Under the pieces are notes generated by a model that was not told where the DNA came from, searched no databases, and saw only the letters and a program-made list of their open reading frames with translations. Made by a program: the position numbers and the translations under genes. This document shows positions 33,861 through 44,200 of a stretch of DNA of 64,000 nt, in pieces (position 1 is the first letter of the stretch; each line of letters opens with the position of its first letter). Source of the DNA: Spirochaeta thermophila DSM 6578 (lineage in GTDB: Bacteria > Spirochaetota > Spirochaetia > Winmispirales > Winmispiraceae). Location: NCBI RefSeq assembly GCF_000184345.1, contig NC_017583.1:744001-808000 (forward strand), given 5' to 3'.

Positions 33861-35810
33861 ATGTCGAGGCAAGACCATCCAAAGGAAGATCGATCGAGGA
33901 GACGACTCCTCATCGCAGGCATCGTGGCCGCCCTGCTCCTCGCCGGCGGGGGGGGGACCGCCTACCTCGTGGTGCAGTCGGCAAGGGCCGAGTACCGGAA
34001 CGCCCTCCTCCTCGCCCAGGAGTACGCCGCGGCCCACGAGTACCAGCGGGCCCTCGACATACTCGACACCCTCCTCCTCAAGAACCCGGGAGACGAGGAG
34101 GTGAGGGCCCTCAAACAGCGGATTCTCGAGGAGAAGCGGGCCTACGAGGAGGATCAGCGACGGAAGGAGCTCGAGGAGCTCGCCCGTCAGCAGGAGCAGC
34201 TCTCGCGGTCGCTCTCCGAGCTGAGCGAAGCCCTCGAGGGGCAGAGCGCCCGGGCCCTGGAGGAGCAGGCCCGGAAGGCGGAGGAGGAGCGCAGGCGGCA
34301 GGAAGAAGAGGTGAAGCGACAGGAAGAAGAGCGCCTCGCACGGCTCGGTGAGGAGGAGCGGAAGAAGGAAGAGCAGATCAAGGCCCTCCTCGAGGCGGGA
34401 ACCAAGGCCCTGGAGAAGCGGGAGTTCATGACCGCCAGGGACAACTTCAACAAGGTGCTCGATATCTCCCTCAAAGACACGACCCGACAGAGGCAGCATC
34501 ATGCGACAGCCCTCGCCTATAGCGCGGAGAGCTACTACGAGGAGGGCGACGTGAGGGAGGCCGTCAGTACGGCGCAGGAGGCCATCGAAACCGATCCGAA
34601 CGTCTGGCAGTCCTACTATGTACTGGGCAAGATCTACGCCGACAACAAGAACTATCCCGCGGCCGAAGAGCAGTTCCAGAAGGCCCTCAAGCTCAATCCC
34701 CGGAGTGCAGAGACCCTCTACGAGCTGGGGAAAGTACAGTACATGATGGGGCTCTCGCTCGCCTCCAGCGACAGGGAGCGGAGCAGGCAGAAATTCAACG
34801 ACGCACGGCTCTCGTTCACCAGGTGCCTCGACCTCAAACCCTCGTGGGTGAACGCCCACTATAATCTCGCCCTCACGCACGAACGACTCGGTCGACGTGA
34901 CGACGCCCAGAAGGAGTTTCTGAATGTGATCGCCCTCGACCCCAAGAACACCGGTGCCTATCTCAAGCTGGGGGAGTACGCACGGGAGAAGGGTGACTAC
35001 CAGGAGGCCGAGAAGCACTACAAGAAGATCTTCGAGTACGACGGCGACTACCGTGCCTGGCGGGGGCTGGGCCTCACCTACTACCTCGCCGGCAGGCTCC
35101 AGGACGCCGAGAAGGCCTTCAAGGAGGCCCTCTCAACGGAGAAGGGGAGCGATGATCCCGTCTCGGCCTACAACCTCGCCTTGGTGCTCATAGAAGAGGA
35201 CAAGGCCCAGGAAGCCCTCTCGTACGCCCAGAAGGCCGTGGATCTGGCGCCCCGCGTACCGGAGTACCAGTATACCTTGGGGCTGGCCGCCTACAAGCTC
35301 GGGGCCTATACCGTGGCGGAGACGGCTTTCGGGAAGGCCATAGAGCTCAAGCCCGACTACGTGAAGCCGAGGGTCCAGCTGGGACTCCTCCATCAGGACA
35401 AGGGCGAAGACGACAAGGCCCTCAGTCTCCTCCTCGAGGCCTACAAATTGGAGCCCACCTCCTTCGAGGTGAACAACAATCTGGGGAATCTCTACGCCCG
35501 GAAGAAGCTCTACTCCGAGAGCATCAAGCACTACCGCGCGGCCATCGAGGCGGACCCCAAGGACACCCTGGTACGCTACAACCTGGCCCTCTCGTACCTC
35601 GATGCGAAGGAGTACGACGAGGCGGTGAGGGTCTTCCAGGAGCTCCTCAAGATAGATCCGTCCTACTGGGACGCCTACTACCAGCTCGGCAAGCTCCTCA
35701 TCACCCTGGAGGACTCGGAGGGGGCGAAGAAGGTCCTCTCCACCCTCCTCGAGAAGAAACCCGACTATTCCCGCAGAGCAGAGGTGGAGAAGCTCCTCTC
35801 GGGCCTGTGA
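33861..35810 (+). CDS. Large membrane-anchored TPR protein with coiled coil
   Basis: A 649-aa protein. An N-terminal membrane anchor (residues about 15-38, RRLLIAGIVAALLLAGGGG) is followed by a TPR-like pair, then a long charged coiled coil (about residues 88-175, many Glu/Arg/Gln). About twelve TPR repeats run to the C terminus, for example WQSYYVLGKIYADNKNYPAA and VRYNLALSYLDAKEYDEAV. GGAGGG lies 5 nt before the ATG. Likely a periplasmic or surface scaffold, working with the smaller TPR protein just upstream; no enzyme motif is visible. Confidence 0.8.
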   Translation: MSRQDHPKEDRSRRRLLIAGIVAALLLAGGGGTAYLVVQSARAEYRNALLLAQEYAAAHEYQRALDILDTLLLKNPGDEEVRALKQRILEEKRAYEEDQRRKELEELARQQEQLSRSLSELSEALEGQSARALEEQARKAEEERRRQEEEVKRQEEERLARLGEEERKKEEQIKALLEAGTKALEKREFMTARDNFNKVLDISLKDTTRQRQHHATALAYSAESYYEEGDVREAVSTAQEAIETDPNVWQSYYVLGKIYADNKNYPAAEEQFQKALKLNPRSAETLYELGKVQYMMGLSLASSDRERSRQKFNDARLSFTRCLDLKPSWVNAHYNLALTHERLGRRDDAQKEFLNVIALDPKNTGAYLKLGEYAREKGDYQEAEKHYKKIFEYDGDYRAWRGLGLTYYLAGRLQDAEKAFKEALSTEKGSDDPVSAYNLALVLIEEDKAQEALSYAQKAVDLAPRVPEYQYTLGLAAYKLGAYTVAETAFGKAIELKPDYVKPRVQLGLLHQDKGEDDKALSLLLEAYKLEPTSFEVNNNLGNLYARKKLYSESIKHYRAAIEADPKDTLVRYNLALSYLDAKEYDEAVRVFQELLKIDPSYWDAYYQLGKLLITLEDSEGAKKVLSTLLEKKPDYSRRAEVEKLLSGL

Positions 35811-35825
35811 GGCCTGGAACCGACT

Positions 35826-37547
35826 TCAGACGATCCGCCGTATCCTCCGGAAGAGTTCCTCGCGGGTGATCTCCACCCAGAGGGGTCTGCCGTGGGGGCA
35901 GAACGGTTCCTCCAGGGAGAAGGTCTGTGAGAGCAGGTCGAGGGCGGTGAGTCTGTCGACCACCTCACCCTCCTTGATCGCCCCCCTGCAGGCGAGGGTG
36001 GCGTAGGCGTCTCTCTCGGGATCCGCCAGCCGTTCCCCCTTGAGCCACTGGGCCACCACGTGCGGGGCGTCGCTCAAGGGTGCGGGGAGATGAGTGAGCG
36101 TGCATCTCCCCTCTTCCAGCACGAACCGTATCCCCAGGGCCTCGATCTCCTCCCTCGCGTCTTCGAGCCGGGCTGCTTCGTCTGCGTCCACCGGAAAGGC
36201 GTAGGGGAAGAGGAGTTCCTGAGAAGAGGGGTGTGATGTGAGCCGGTTGTAGAGGATCCGCTCATGGGCCGCGTGCTGGTCCACGAGGAGGAGTGTTCCC
36301 TCCCGTTCCACCACGAGGAACACGCCGAAGGCCTGTCCCAGGTAGGTGAAGCCCTCACCGGTGCGGGGGGAGGGTGGATGCCCCGAGTCGGAGGGAAGGG
36401 TGAAGGTGTGCGAAGGTCCGGTGAAGAGCTCGCCCGTTCCCGACCGGGAGGGCTCGGGGTGCGGGCGATAGACCCGTTCGGTCTCCCCCACCGTCTCCGG
36501 CCTCCCCGTAGTGGGGGCGATCCTCCGGACACCGATCCAGTCCTTGAGGGCCTGTTCCACGGCCCGGGCGAGCAGGGCGTGGAGGGAGGAGAGGCCTCTT
36601 ATCTTCGCCTCCCGCTTGGCGGGGTGCACGTTGAAGTCCACCCGTTCCGGAGGAAGGGTGAGGAAGACCACCGCGGCGGGGTATTGGCCTCCCGGAAGCA
36701 CCCCCCGGTAGCCGTACGCCACGGCCTGGGCCAGGCTGAACTCCTGGACGAGCCGCCTGTTGAGGTAGATGCGGATGTGTCTCCTGTCGCGTTGAGGAAA
36801 TGCCGGGGAAAGGAGGACTCCCTCTATCCGTACCTCATCCTGTTCGACCTCGAAGCGTTCCGACGCCGAAGGCTTGAACAGCTCGGGGAGGGCGGCGCAC
36901 ACCCTGGCGAGGAGGTCCTGAGGCGGAAGATAGAACTCCATCTGTCCGTCCCTCACGAACCGGAAGGCCACGTGGGGGAAGGGGAGGGCCTTCTCCACCA
37001 CCATCCGCCTGCAGAGGAGTCCCTCGGTCGACGGGTTCTTGAGGAACCGCTTCCGGGCCGGAAAGGAGGAGAAGAGTCTCTCCACCTCCACCCGCGTGCC
37101 CTCCGGGAGATGGGTTTCGCCCTCCTCCACGAGCCTTCCGCGGTCAACGAGCACGAAGTACCCGCTCGGAGTGCCGCGTGCGCGGCTGGCGATCCGGGTC
37201 GTGGCCACGGCCGCGATGCTTCCCAGGGCCTCGCCCCTGAAGCCCAGGGTGGTGACTGCGAGGAGATCCTGCTCCGAGCGTATCTTGGAGGTGGCATGGG
37301 GGAGGTAGCAGCGTCGCACGTCCTCGGGGACCATGCCTTCCCCGTCGTCGAGTACCAGTATCCGCTCGATCCCGCCCTGTGAGATCTCCACCGTAATCTC
37401 CGTGGATGCGGCGTCGAGGGCGTTGTCGAGGAGTTCCCGCACCACGGCCGCAGGTCTGTCTATCACCTCACCCGCGGCGATCTTGCGAAAAACCGCCTCC
37501 TCCAGGAGCTTGATCCTGGGGGAGGCGGCGGATGTGCGGTCGTTCAT
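35826..37547 (-). CDS. mutL: DNA mismatch repair protein MutL
   Basis: A 573-aa MutL. The GHKL ATPase motifs are present: IAAGEVIDRPAAVVRELLDNALDA, DDGEGM, and TSKI then TLGFRGEAL. RVDFNVHPAKREAKI follows. The C-terminal domain has DQHAAHERILYN, where the endonuclease motif DQHA(x)2E(x)4E lacks the last Glu (Asn here), together with ACRGAIKEG and FCPHGRP. Whether it nicks DNA is therefore uncertain. The ATG has no ribosome-binding site; TTGAAA-17-TACACT ends 7 nt before it, inside the gap to the upstream surface-protein gene. Confidence 0.95.
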   Translation of the reverse strand: MNDRTSAASPRIKLLEEAVFRKIAAGEVIDRPAAVVRELLDNALDAASTEITVEISQGGIERILVLDDGEGMVPEDVRRCYLPHATSKIRSEQDLLAVTTLGFRGEALGSIAAVATTRIASRARGTPSGYFVLVDRGRLVEEGETHLPEGTRVEVERLFSSFPARKRFLKNPSTEGLLCRRMVVEKALPFPHVAFRFVRDGQMEFYLPPQDLLARVCAALPELFKPSASERFEVEQDEVRIEGVLLSPAFPQRDRRHIRIYLNRRLVQEFSLAQAVAYGYRGVLPGGQYPAAVVFLTLPPERVDFNVHPAKREAKIRGLSSLHALLARAVEQALKDWIGVRRIAPTTGRPETVGETERVYRPHPEPSRSGTGELFTGPSHTFTLPSDSGHPPSPRTGEGFTYLGQAFGVFLVVEREGTLLLVDQHAAHERILYNRLTSHPSSQELLFPYAFPVDADEAARLEDAREEIEALGIRFVLEEGRCTLTHLPAPLSDAPHVVAQWLKGERLADPERDAYATLACRGAIKEGEVVDRLTALDLLSQTFSLEEPFCPHGRPLWVEITREELFRRIRRIV

Positions 37548-37554
37548 GGAGACG

Positions 37555-37583
37555 AGTGTACTAGAAGTGCACCCTGCTTTCAA
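37555..37583 (-). promoter_or_regulatory. Sigma70-like promoter of mutL
   Basis: Minus strand TTGAAA, 17-nt spacer, TACACT; the -10 ends 7 nt before the mutL ATG. It overlaps the last codons of the upstream FecR-barrel gene. Confidence 0.5.
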
Positions 37584-39753
37584 TGGTGACGGAGGGCGCC
37601 CACTTCGGGCTCCCGTCTTCGTCGTAGGCAATGGTGCCGTCGTCGTTGTAGATCACGTTCGTGGTCACCAGCATGACGATGTCGAGAGTGGGTGCGACAC
37701 CCCAGACGATCTCGCCCTGGAACACGGTGTTGGCATCGAAGAGGGAGGCATTCTCGAAGCCGTCACGTCCGAGGATGGTGGGGATGAAGAAGGAGCGCTG
37801 GTAGAGGAACGAGGCCGAGACGTCCTTGAGTCTTCCCGCCGGGATGAAGCCCTTCTCGGCCGTGAGTCTCATGGTGAGGTAGTCGTTGTCCGAGAAGGTG
37901 ATCTCGCCAGAGGAGGTGAGGTCCCAGGGCCAGAAGTACCCCGCCTGGAACGAGAGTCTGTCGAGGATATCAAAGCCAGCCTCTCCGTAGATCCCCATGG
38001 TGGTGGTGTGGAACACAGGGTCGTCCTTGTCCGTGAGATAGGCCATGAGGGCGCTCGCGTACTGACCCCGCATCCTGTCGTAGTCCGGGCCGTAGAAGCC
38101 CGGTCTGAATGTCCCCTGGAAGAAGCGGTACTCGAGTCTGTAGTCCACCACCACGATGGTGCCGAAGAGTCCCGTGCTCACCCCGTAGTTCCGCAACTCG
38201 GCCTTTCTCTCCGACTCGTCCACGTACAGGAGGGCGTCCCACTGGAAGCCCGAATCGACCGAGCCCACCCAGGGGTCTTCCGCCGCGTGTCGCAGGTAGG
38301 GGAGCATGCCGGCGAGGTCGGCGAAGAGGATGAAGCTGAGCTGCTCGCCCTCGTAGAGGGGGATGTCGAGGTCGAGTCCCAGGTTGAGGAAGACGGGGTC
38401 GGCCTGGCGCGCGAGGGCGTCGAAGGGGTTGGGGCTGTCCTCAGGGATGTCGCCTGCAGGATCGATGTCGGCGAGGGCGGTGAGGCCGAAGGCCAGCCTG
38501 CTCGAGGGGGCGAGGGGACGTGTGTAGAGGCGTGTCCCCATGATCTCGGGTTCGGCCAGGTCGTTGACCACGAGCTCCATGCCTCCCTTCTCGCCGTCGA
38601 TGCCCATGTTGAGCCCGACTCTCCTCACGGAGGGGAAGTCGGTGTCGTTCGCGTAGTTCCGCATGATGGTCCCGTGGCCGGTGGTGACTCCTCGGATGTT
38701 GCCGACCTTGAAGAAGAACGGGTCGCGCAGTTCGCCGTACTCGATGTAGCGGATCTTCAATGCGAGGTCGCGGAAGAAGTCGCTCACGCCTCCCACCGGG
38801 TCGTCACCCCAGTCGTAGTCGGTGCCGAAGGACCACTCGTCGTTCCCCTTCGGCCTGTACCAGTCGGAGGGGTCGAAGAGGTCCCTGGTGTAGATGATGG
38901 GAAGATAGAGGCTCGCCCTGAACTTGCCCACCGCGAATGTGGGCTGGAGTACGGCCTTGGAGTAGGTCTGTCCGTTGATGGTCACCGACCCGAGCTCGAG
39001 GCCCAGTGCCTCCCGCAGCCATGCCATGAAGGCGCTCTCCTCCTGGGAAGGGGCCGGTTCCGGCTGGGGCGTCGGCGTCTCGGCGGCAGGGGCCTCGGTC
39101 GTCCCGAGGGGCTCTTCCACCTGTCCCGGCACCTCCTGTGGGTCGAGGACCTGGAACTCGAGGTCTTCATAGAGCTCCTGGAGGGTTTCGGGAGGGATGG
39201 CGACCGGCTGGAAGACATCGGCGAGGGCGTCGATCATCTGCCCCGCTCCCACCATCACCTCCTCGGTACCCCTGCTGAAGGCCACGAGCCCTTCCCTCAC
39301 GAAGAGCGTTTCCTCCTGTCCGGGCACCACGAGAATGCCGAAGTCGGTTCCGCGCACGCCGCAGACCGCGGTGGGGGTGGTGATGGTGTATCTGGTCCTG
39401 GGGATCTTGGCGGCCACCGCCCTGAGCTTCCCGGCCACGAGGGCGAAGCGGTTCTCCTGGTCCTCGGACTTCTGGATCTGCTCCACGGTGAAGGTGGTGT
39501 CGGGAGCCAGCTTGATGATCGTGCCGTTGGGGGAGAGTCTGAGTTCCGCCGAGCTGTTGTAGGTGGTGATGGTCTCACCTTCCGCGATCTCCATGCCGAA
39601 GTACACGCCCTCCACCTGGAAACCCTGACTGTCGATCACCTCGATCTCCGAGGGGTCGTCGAAGTACTCGAGCACCGCCATGGGCTGCTCCTGGGCCGCG
39701 AGAGCCCCCACGAAGAGGAGAAGGGCGCTCACCATGATGATGGTACGTCTCAT
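37561..39753 (-). CDS. FecR-domain protein fused to an outer-membrane beta-barrel
   Basis: A 730-aa exported protein with signal peptide MRRTIIMVSALLLFVGALAAQ. Residues about 45-150 form a FecR-like domain (TITTYNSSAELRLSPNGTII, then YTITTPTAVCGVRGTDFGI and FVREGLVAF). A Pro/Glu/Thr-rich linker (about 205-240) leads to a region of about 480 residues with alternating aromatic beta-strands and a C-terminal Phe, as in outer-membrane barrels. FecR domains sense signals in the periplasm. A fusion to a barrel would put sensor and pore in one chain. AAGGAGG precedes the ATG. It follows a related barrel gene after 10 bp. Confidence 0.75.
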   Translation of the reverse strand: MRRTIIMVSALLLFVGALAAQEQPMAVLEYFDDPSEIEVIDSQGFQVEGVYFGMEIAEGETITTYNSSAELRLSPNGTIIKLAPDTTFTVEQIQKSEDQENRFALVAGKLRAVAAKIPRTRYTITTPTAVCGVRGTDFGILVVPGQEETLFVREGLVAFSRGTEEVMVGAGQMIDALADVFQPVAIPPETLQELYEDLEFQVLDPQEVPGQVEEPLGTTEAPAAETPTPQPEPAPSQEESAFMAWLREALGLELGSVTINGQTYSKAVLQPTFAVGKFRASLYLPIIYTRDLFDPSDWYRPKGNDEWSFGTDYDWGDDPVGGVSDFFRDLALKIRYIEYGELRDPFFFKVGNIRGVTTGHGTIMRNYANDTDFPSVRRVGLNMGIDGEKGGMELVVNDLAEPEIMGTRLYTRPLAPSSRLAFGLTALADIDPAGDIPEDSPNPFDALARQADPVFLNLGLDLDIPLYEGEQLSFILFADLAGMLPYLRHAAEDPWVGSVDSGFQWDALLYVDESERKAELRNYGVSTGLFGTIVVVDYRLEYRFFQGTFRPGFYGPDYDRMRGQYASALMAYLTDKDDPVFHTTTMGIYGEAGFDILDRLSFQAGYFWPWDLTSSGEITFSDNDYLTMRLTAEKGFIPAGRLKDVSASFLYQRSFFIPTILGRDGFENASLFDANTVFQGEIVWGVAPTLDIVMLVTTNVIYNDDGTIAYDEDGSPKWAPSVTIESRVHF

Positions 39754-39763
39754 ACCTGCCTCC

Positions 39764-41107
39764 TTAGAACTGGATGGACACTTCCGTGCCGCTGGTGGTC
39801 ACCGGCTCGTAACCCTCGTCGGTGAGTTCGTACCGCAGGGTGTAGAACAGGGTGAGGACCGCGGGGCCGCTGCGGTAGTGGATGTTGAAGACCATGTAGG
39901 AGTCCTCCTGCCATCTTCCCAGATCGGAGAAGCTTCCTATGTCCTTCTTGTCGTAGACGATGTCGAAGAAGAATCCGGGCACCACCCCTTCGGCCATCAC
40001 AAAGGAGGCGAGGAGATGGGGCCTCGCAAGGGCCTCCTCGGAGGAGCCGAAGGGCCCGTCCATCGTGGCCTTGAGCACGATCTTGTCCTCGAGCACCGAG
40101 AAACCCAGGGTGGCGAGCCACCCTATGGAGCCCGGAACGTGCGCCTCTCCGGCGTAGACCGCGTACTTCTGGGGCCGGTAGAGGTCGTACGACACGTCGA
40201 AGTACGAGGGGATGAAGTCGTCGCCCAGGAAACGGAGCTGTGCGCCGTAGAGGAGGAAGGCGAAGGCGCGGCCCCCTGCACCGATCATGGCCCCTGCCGC
40301 CTCGTCCTCCATGGCCACGGCCCCGAAGGCCGAGAGGGAGATGAGGGGTGAGGCGAGGATCGGCTGGATGGCATCGAGCGACCACGCGACCACCGGGTCG
40401 TCGGCTTCCTCCGGGCCCGTATAGTTCTCGTTCTTGCGCGCATAGTAGTAGGGGTCGCGGTCCACCGCCACCGTGGCCCCCACCTGGAGGTCCTTGATCA
40501 TCGGTATACCGCTCCCTGCGAGGGGACGGACATAGCCGCGTACGCCGAAGAGCTCGAAGGCCGCCAGGTTGGCCACGAAACTCTCGAACCCGATGAAGGG
40601 GAAGTTCACCAGGGTGCCGTCCATGTCCCACTCCAGCCCCCACACCGGGAAGTCGGGGAGATAGTTGGCGTTGGAGTAGCCTCCCACCACGAACCCGGTC
40701 CCGAGGTTCACTGCGTCGAGGGTGCCTGCCTTCACGTAGAGGGGGTCGCCCTTGAATCCGTACCGCACGTAGCGGATCTTCGGGAGGTAGAGCTCGAGGA
40801 ACGAGGTGTCGCTGTCGGGCACCCAGTCTTCCTCCCGCACCTCGAATCCCGACTCGCCCTCGCTGTCGGCGAAGCGGTAGTGGAGGGTGAGGTTGAGTCC
40901 TATGCCGAACTTCCCGATGCTGATGTCGGGTCTGAGCGAGAGTGCGTTGTAGGTCTCCACCGTACCGTCCGGGTTGGGGAAGGCCGCCACGCCGAAGGCC
41001 ACCCCCATGCCGAAGCTCGTCTGTGATGGGCTATCCCCTGCTTCCTGCGCCGTGATCGTGAAGGCGAGTAGCAGGAGGAGTATCGCGCCTGTGCGTATGG
41101 TTCTCAT
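39764..41107 (-). CDS. Predicted outer-membrane beta-barrel protein
   Basis: A 447-aa protein with signal peptide MRTIRTGAILLLLLAFTITAQ, then repeated amphipathic strands and a terminal Phe (EVSIQF). The segment IRYVRYGFKGDPLYVKAGTL resembles the barrel part of the next gene (IRYIEYGELRDPFFFKVGNI), so the two barrels are paralogous. GAGGAGG lies 6 nt before the in-frame ATG; another ATG 4 nt earlier is out of frame. The substrate or role is unknown. First gene of an operon with the FecR-barrel gene. Confidence 0.75.
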   Translation of the reverse strand: MRTIRTGAILLLLLAFTITAQEAGDSPSQTSFGMGVAFGVAAFPNPDGTVETYNALSLRPDISIGKFGIGLNLTLHYRFADSEGESGFEVREEDWVPDSDTSFLELYLPKIRYVRYGFKGDPLYVKAGTLDAVNLGTGFVVGGYSNANYLPDFPVWGLEWDMDGTLVNFPFIGFESFVANLAAFELFGVRGYVRPLAGSGIPMIKDLQVGATVAVDRDPYYYARKNENYTGPEEADDPVVAWSLDAIQPILASPLISLSAFGAVAMEDEAAGAMIGAGGRAFAFLLYGAQLRFLGDDFIPSYFDVSYDLYRPQKYAVYAGEAHVPGSIGWLATLGFSVLEDKIVLKATMDGPFGSSEEALARPHLLASFVMAEGVVPGFFFDIVYDKKDIGSFSDLGRWQEDSYMVFNIHYRSGPAVLTLFYTLRYELTDEGYEPVTTSGTEVSIQF

Positions 41108-41185
41108 CCATGCCTCCTCAAGATATGGTAAGGATGGGCCTCTCCGTCCACTCTACGTAAGGTCCGTGATCCTGTCCAGTACTAA

Positions 41186-41214
41186 AGTATAGCTCATACA
41201 CGAGTCTTTTTCAC
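41186..41214 (-). promoter_or_regulatory. Probable promoter of the two barrel genes
   Basis: Minus strand GTGAAA, 17-nt spacer, TATACT, about 80 bp before the ATG at 41107, with GAGGAGG in the leader. Confidence 0.5.
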
Positions 41215-41242
41215 AGGTGTGAGTCCGTGGAGTCGTGGTCGA

Positions 41243-44200
41243 CTAGAACTGCAGGGTCATGGCTAGGCCTGCCATCCATCCGAGGACCGTCACCTGGTTC
41301 TCTTCTTCCACAGCGGCCGAGAGGAAGGCCCTGAAGTTGCCGGAGGTGCCGTAGAGGAGGGTCGAGGTGTGGGTGAGGGAGACGGCGTAGTCCGTGTCTC
41401 CGTCTTCCCCGCCGGTGAGGGTGAGGTCTGCCTGTTCGGTGTGGCGGAGGACGGGTGGGTGCGCTTTCCACGGTTCGAGGGGTGGGGCGTAGGTCCAGGA
41501 GGGGGCGGGGGTGTCCCATACGTAGGAGAGGGAGGCCTCTTCCTTCCAGGGGGAGGGGCTCCCAGGTGAGAGGGTGAGGGTGTGTGAGAGGAGGAGCCCC
41601 TGCGGGGCTTCGATGTAGAATCCTGCGGTCTCGTTCCAGGTGAGGGTCCAGGTGGTGTGGGCGCTCTCGAGTACGTGGGAGAAGGTGAGGGTGAGGATCC
41701 GGGTGAACTCGTCGAGGAGGTAGAGGGTGGTGAGGGGGTGGGCTGCCTGGGCGCCGAAGAGGTTGATGGCCTGGAAGGCGAGGGAGGATGTGAGGGTGCG
41801 GGTGGTGAGGGGTCTGCCTTCGGTGAGTGTGTACGTCACGCCGAAGGAGGAGGAGAGGGTCCGCGGGATCAGGAGGTCGAGGGGGGTGAGGGAGGGGGGC
41901 AGGGTGAGCGAGAGGCCGGTTCGGGGGGTGTAGGTGAGGGTGTCGGTGGCGGGGACGTGGAGGTCGTTCGAGGTGAGGAAGAGCTCGTAGAAGGGGATGG
42001 AGGTGTAGGGGAGTGGGATCCGGGCGAGGGCTCTGGTGTGGGAGGTCCAGTCCTCGGGGAAGTGGTCGGATGGTGAGGGTTCTTCTTCGAGGGTGAGGGT
42101 GCGGGTGTAGAAGGGACTGAGGGTGAGTTGCGGGGTGAGGGTGTGGGAGGTGGTGAGGGAGACTGTGTGGGTGTGGGTGCGGGTGGCGAGTGGTGGGGAG
42201 GTGGTGGTCTGTGCGGTGAGGGTGAGGGTCGTGGATTGGTGCGGGGTCTGGTAGGTGGGGGAGAGGGTGAGGGAGGAGGTGCGGGTGGTGGTCCCGTCGG
42301 AGGGGAGGGGGACGGCTTCCTCCCAGGATGCGAGATAGGAGTCGGGGTAGGTGTCTGGGGGGGCGGGGGTGTCCTGGATGGTCTGGGAGAGGGTGCTGCG
42401 GCCGGAGAGGCCGAAGGGAGAGGGGGTGAGGTCGGCGGTGAGGGTCCAGGTGCGGTTGAGGATGGTGGGGGTGTGTGAGAGGGAGTGGGAGAGGGAGGCG
42501 TTGACGGGGGTGAGGGAGAGGCCGAGGGAGGAGGAGTGGGTGAGGGAGGAGGTGGGGAGGATGGTGTGGCCGAAGGTGTCGGTGAGGGTGAGGGGACCTG
42601 CGGGGAGGGTGAGGGAGTGATCCAGGTGGAAGGCTTCCGGCTCGGATCCGTGGAAGGTGCCGGAGAGGCCGAGGCCGAGGATCGCGGTGAGGAGGGAGAG
42701 GGAGCCGTGGGTGGAGAAGGCGGTGGTGGTGGGGGTTTCGTCGAGAGGGGTGACGGCGGCGACCTGCTGGGTGAGGGTGAGCCGGTGGAGGAGCGGGGTG
42801 GAACCGAGTGAGACGAGGGGGGAGGGATGGGAGAGGGTGAGGGTGAGGGAGGAGAGGAGGGCGGTGGGGTTCTCCGGGTCGTGGGCGAAGACCTCGTCGG
42901 CGTGGAGTCTGCCTGTGGCGGGGGGATCGATGCAGGTGAGGGCGAGGCGGGTGAGGGAGCCCGTCGCGGCGTCGTCCTCGAGGGATGCGCCGGAGAGGGG
43001 CGTCTCGTCCAGGAGTACGCCGCCTCCGGTGGTGTCGAGGGTGAGGAGGTGCCAGGTGTCGTCGGCGGGGAGGGTGATGCCGGAGGCGTGGAGGCCGCGG
43101 CCGTCGGGTGTGGTGAGGGAGAGGAGGAGGGAGAGGGATGAGGCTGCGCCGTTCTTGAGGAAGATCGAGATGCGTCGATAGGAACCCGCGGGAAGGGAGG
43201 GGATGGAGGTGCGGGCGGCCCACGACCAGGAGGGGTCGGGGGCTGCGTTGTCCCAGGTGACGGTGAGTGACTTCTGGTCGGCCTCCTCCTCGAACCGGGA
43301 GGAGACCAGGGTGCTGGAGGCGGGGAGGGTGGGGTCGGGGCCGGTGGAGGCGGTGATGGTGGCGTCGGGGTCGGTGGAGGAGGTGTGGAAGGGACTGCCG
43401 AGGAGGGTGGGGGCCGAGAAGAGGATGCGGCCCGAGGAGGCGCCGGTGGTGGCGGTGCGGACGGCGAGGAGGCGGAGGGTGCGGGCCTGGGAGGCGAGGG
43501 CTCGGAGCTGGGGGGGCAGGTGGATGGTGAGGGTGTTCCACCCGGTGGTCGAGGAGATCCCCTGGGCGATCCTGAAGGTGAGGGTGCGGGAGGTGTCTTC
43601 GGGATCGAGGAGGCCGTTTCCGTTCGCATCCTCGCTGCTCATGCGGTTGTCGGGGAGGTTCGAGGGGTCGGTGCCCAGGCGGAGCACCGCCTGGTGGGCG
43701 GTGTCATGGAAGGGGAAGCCGGGGTCGTAAGGGCTTCCCTCCTCTTCCAGGACTCCGTCGGCGTCGATATCCTCGGCGAGGGGACCGATCTGGAGGTAGA
43801 GATCGAAGGTGCTGCCGGAAAGGCGGTCGGCTTTCCATGACAGGGAGAGCCCGGCGACTTCGTCGGGCGGATCACCGATCGGTATCTGCCCTCCCGTCCA
43901 GGATTCCCCGTCTGCGAGTTCGAAGTCGAGGGCCATGCACGCCTCGTCGAATCCTGCTCCTTCCGCCGCCACCAGGTAGGGACCGGTCTTCTCGCCTGTG
44001 GTGTAGGGATGGATCTGCTCCTCAGGCGGGGTCCAGGTGTAGTCCTGCAGCGAGCCCCGTCCGTAGACGGTGTAGTGGTAGTAGTCCTTGTAGATGAGTT
44101 TCCCCCGGTTCGCGGGGGAGAGTCCGGTGAGATCTCCGACGTCGGAGAGCGGGGAGGCCGGATCCCTCACGAGGGTGGTGTCGGCGGGGGGAGCGGCGGG

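Noticed and set aside
41211-43541. Long minus-strand frame rich in Pro/His/Arg overlapping the giant surface-protein gene.
   Set aside because: It is a shifted reading of the repetitive CTCACC-type codons, with no start signal or motif.
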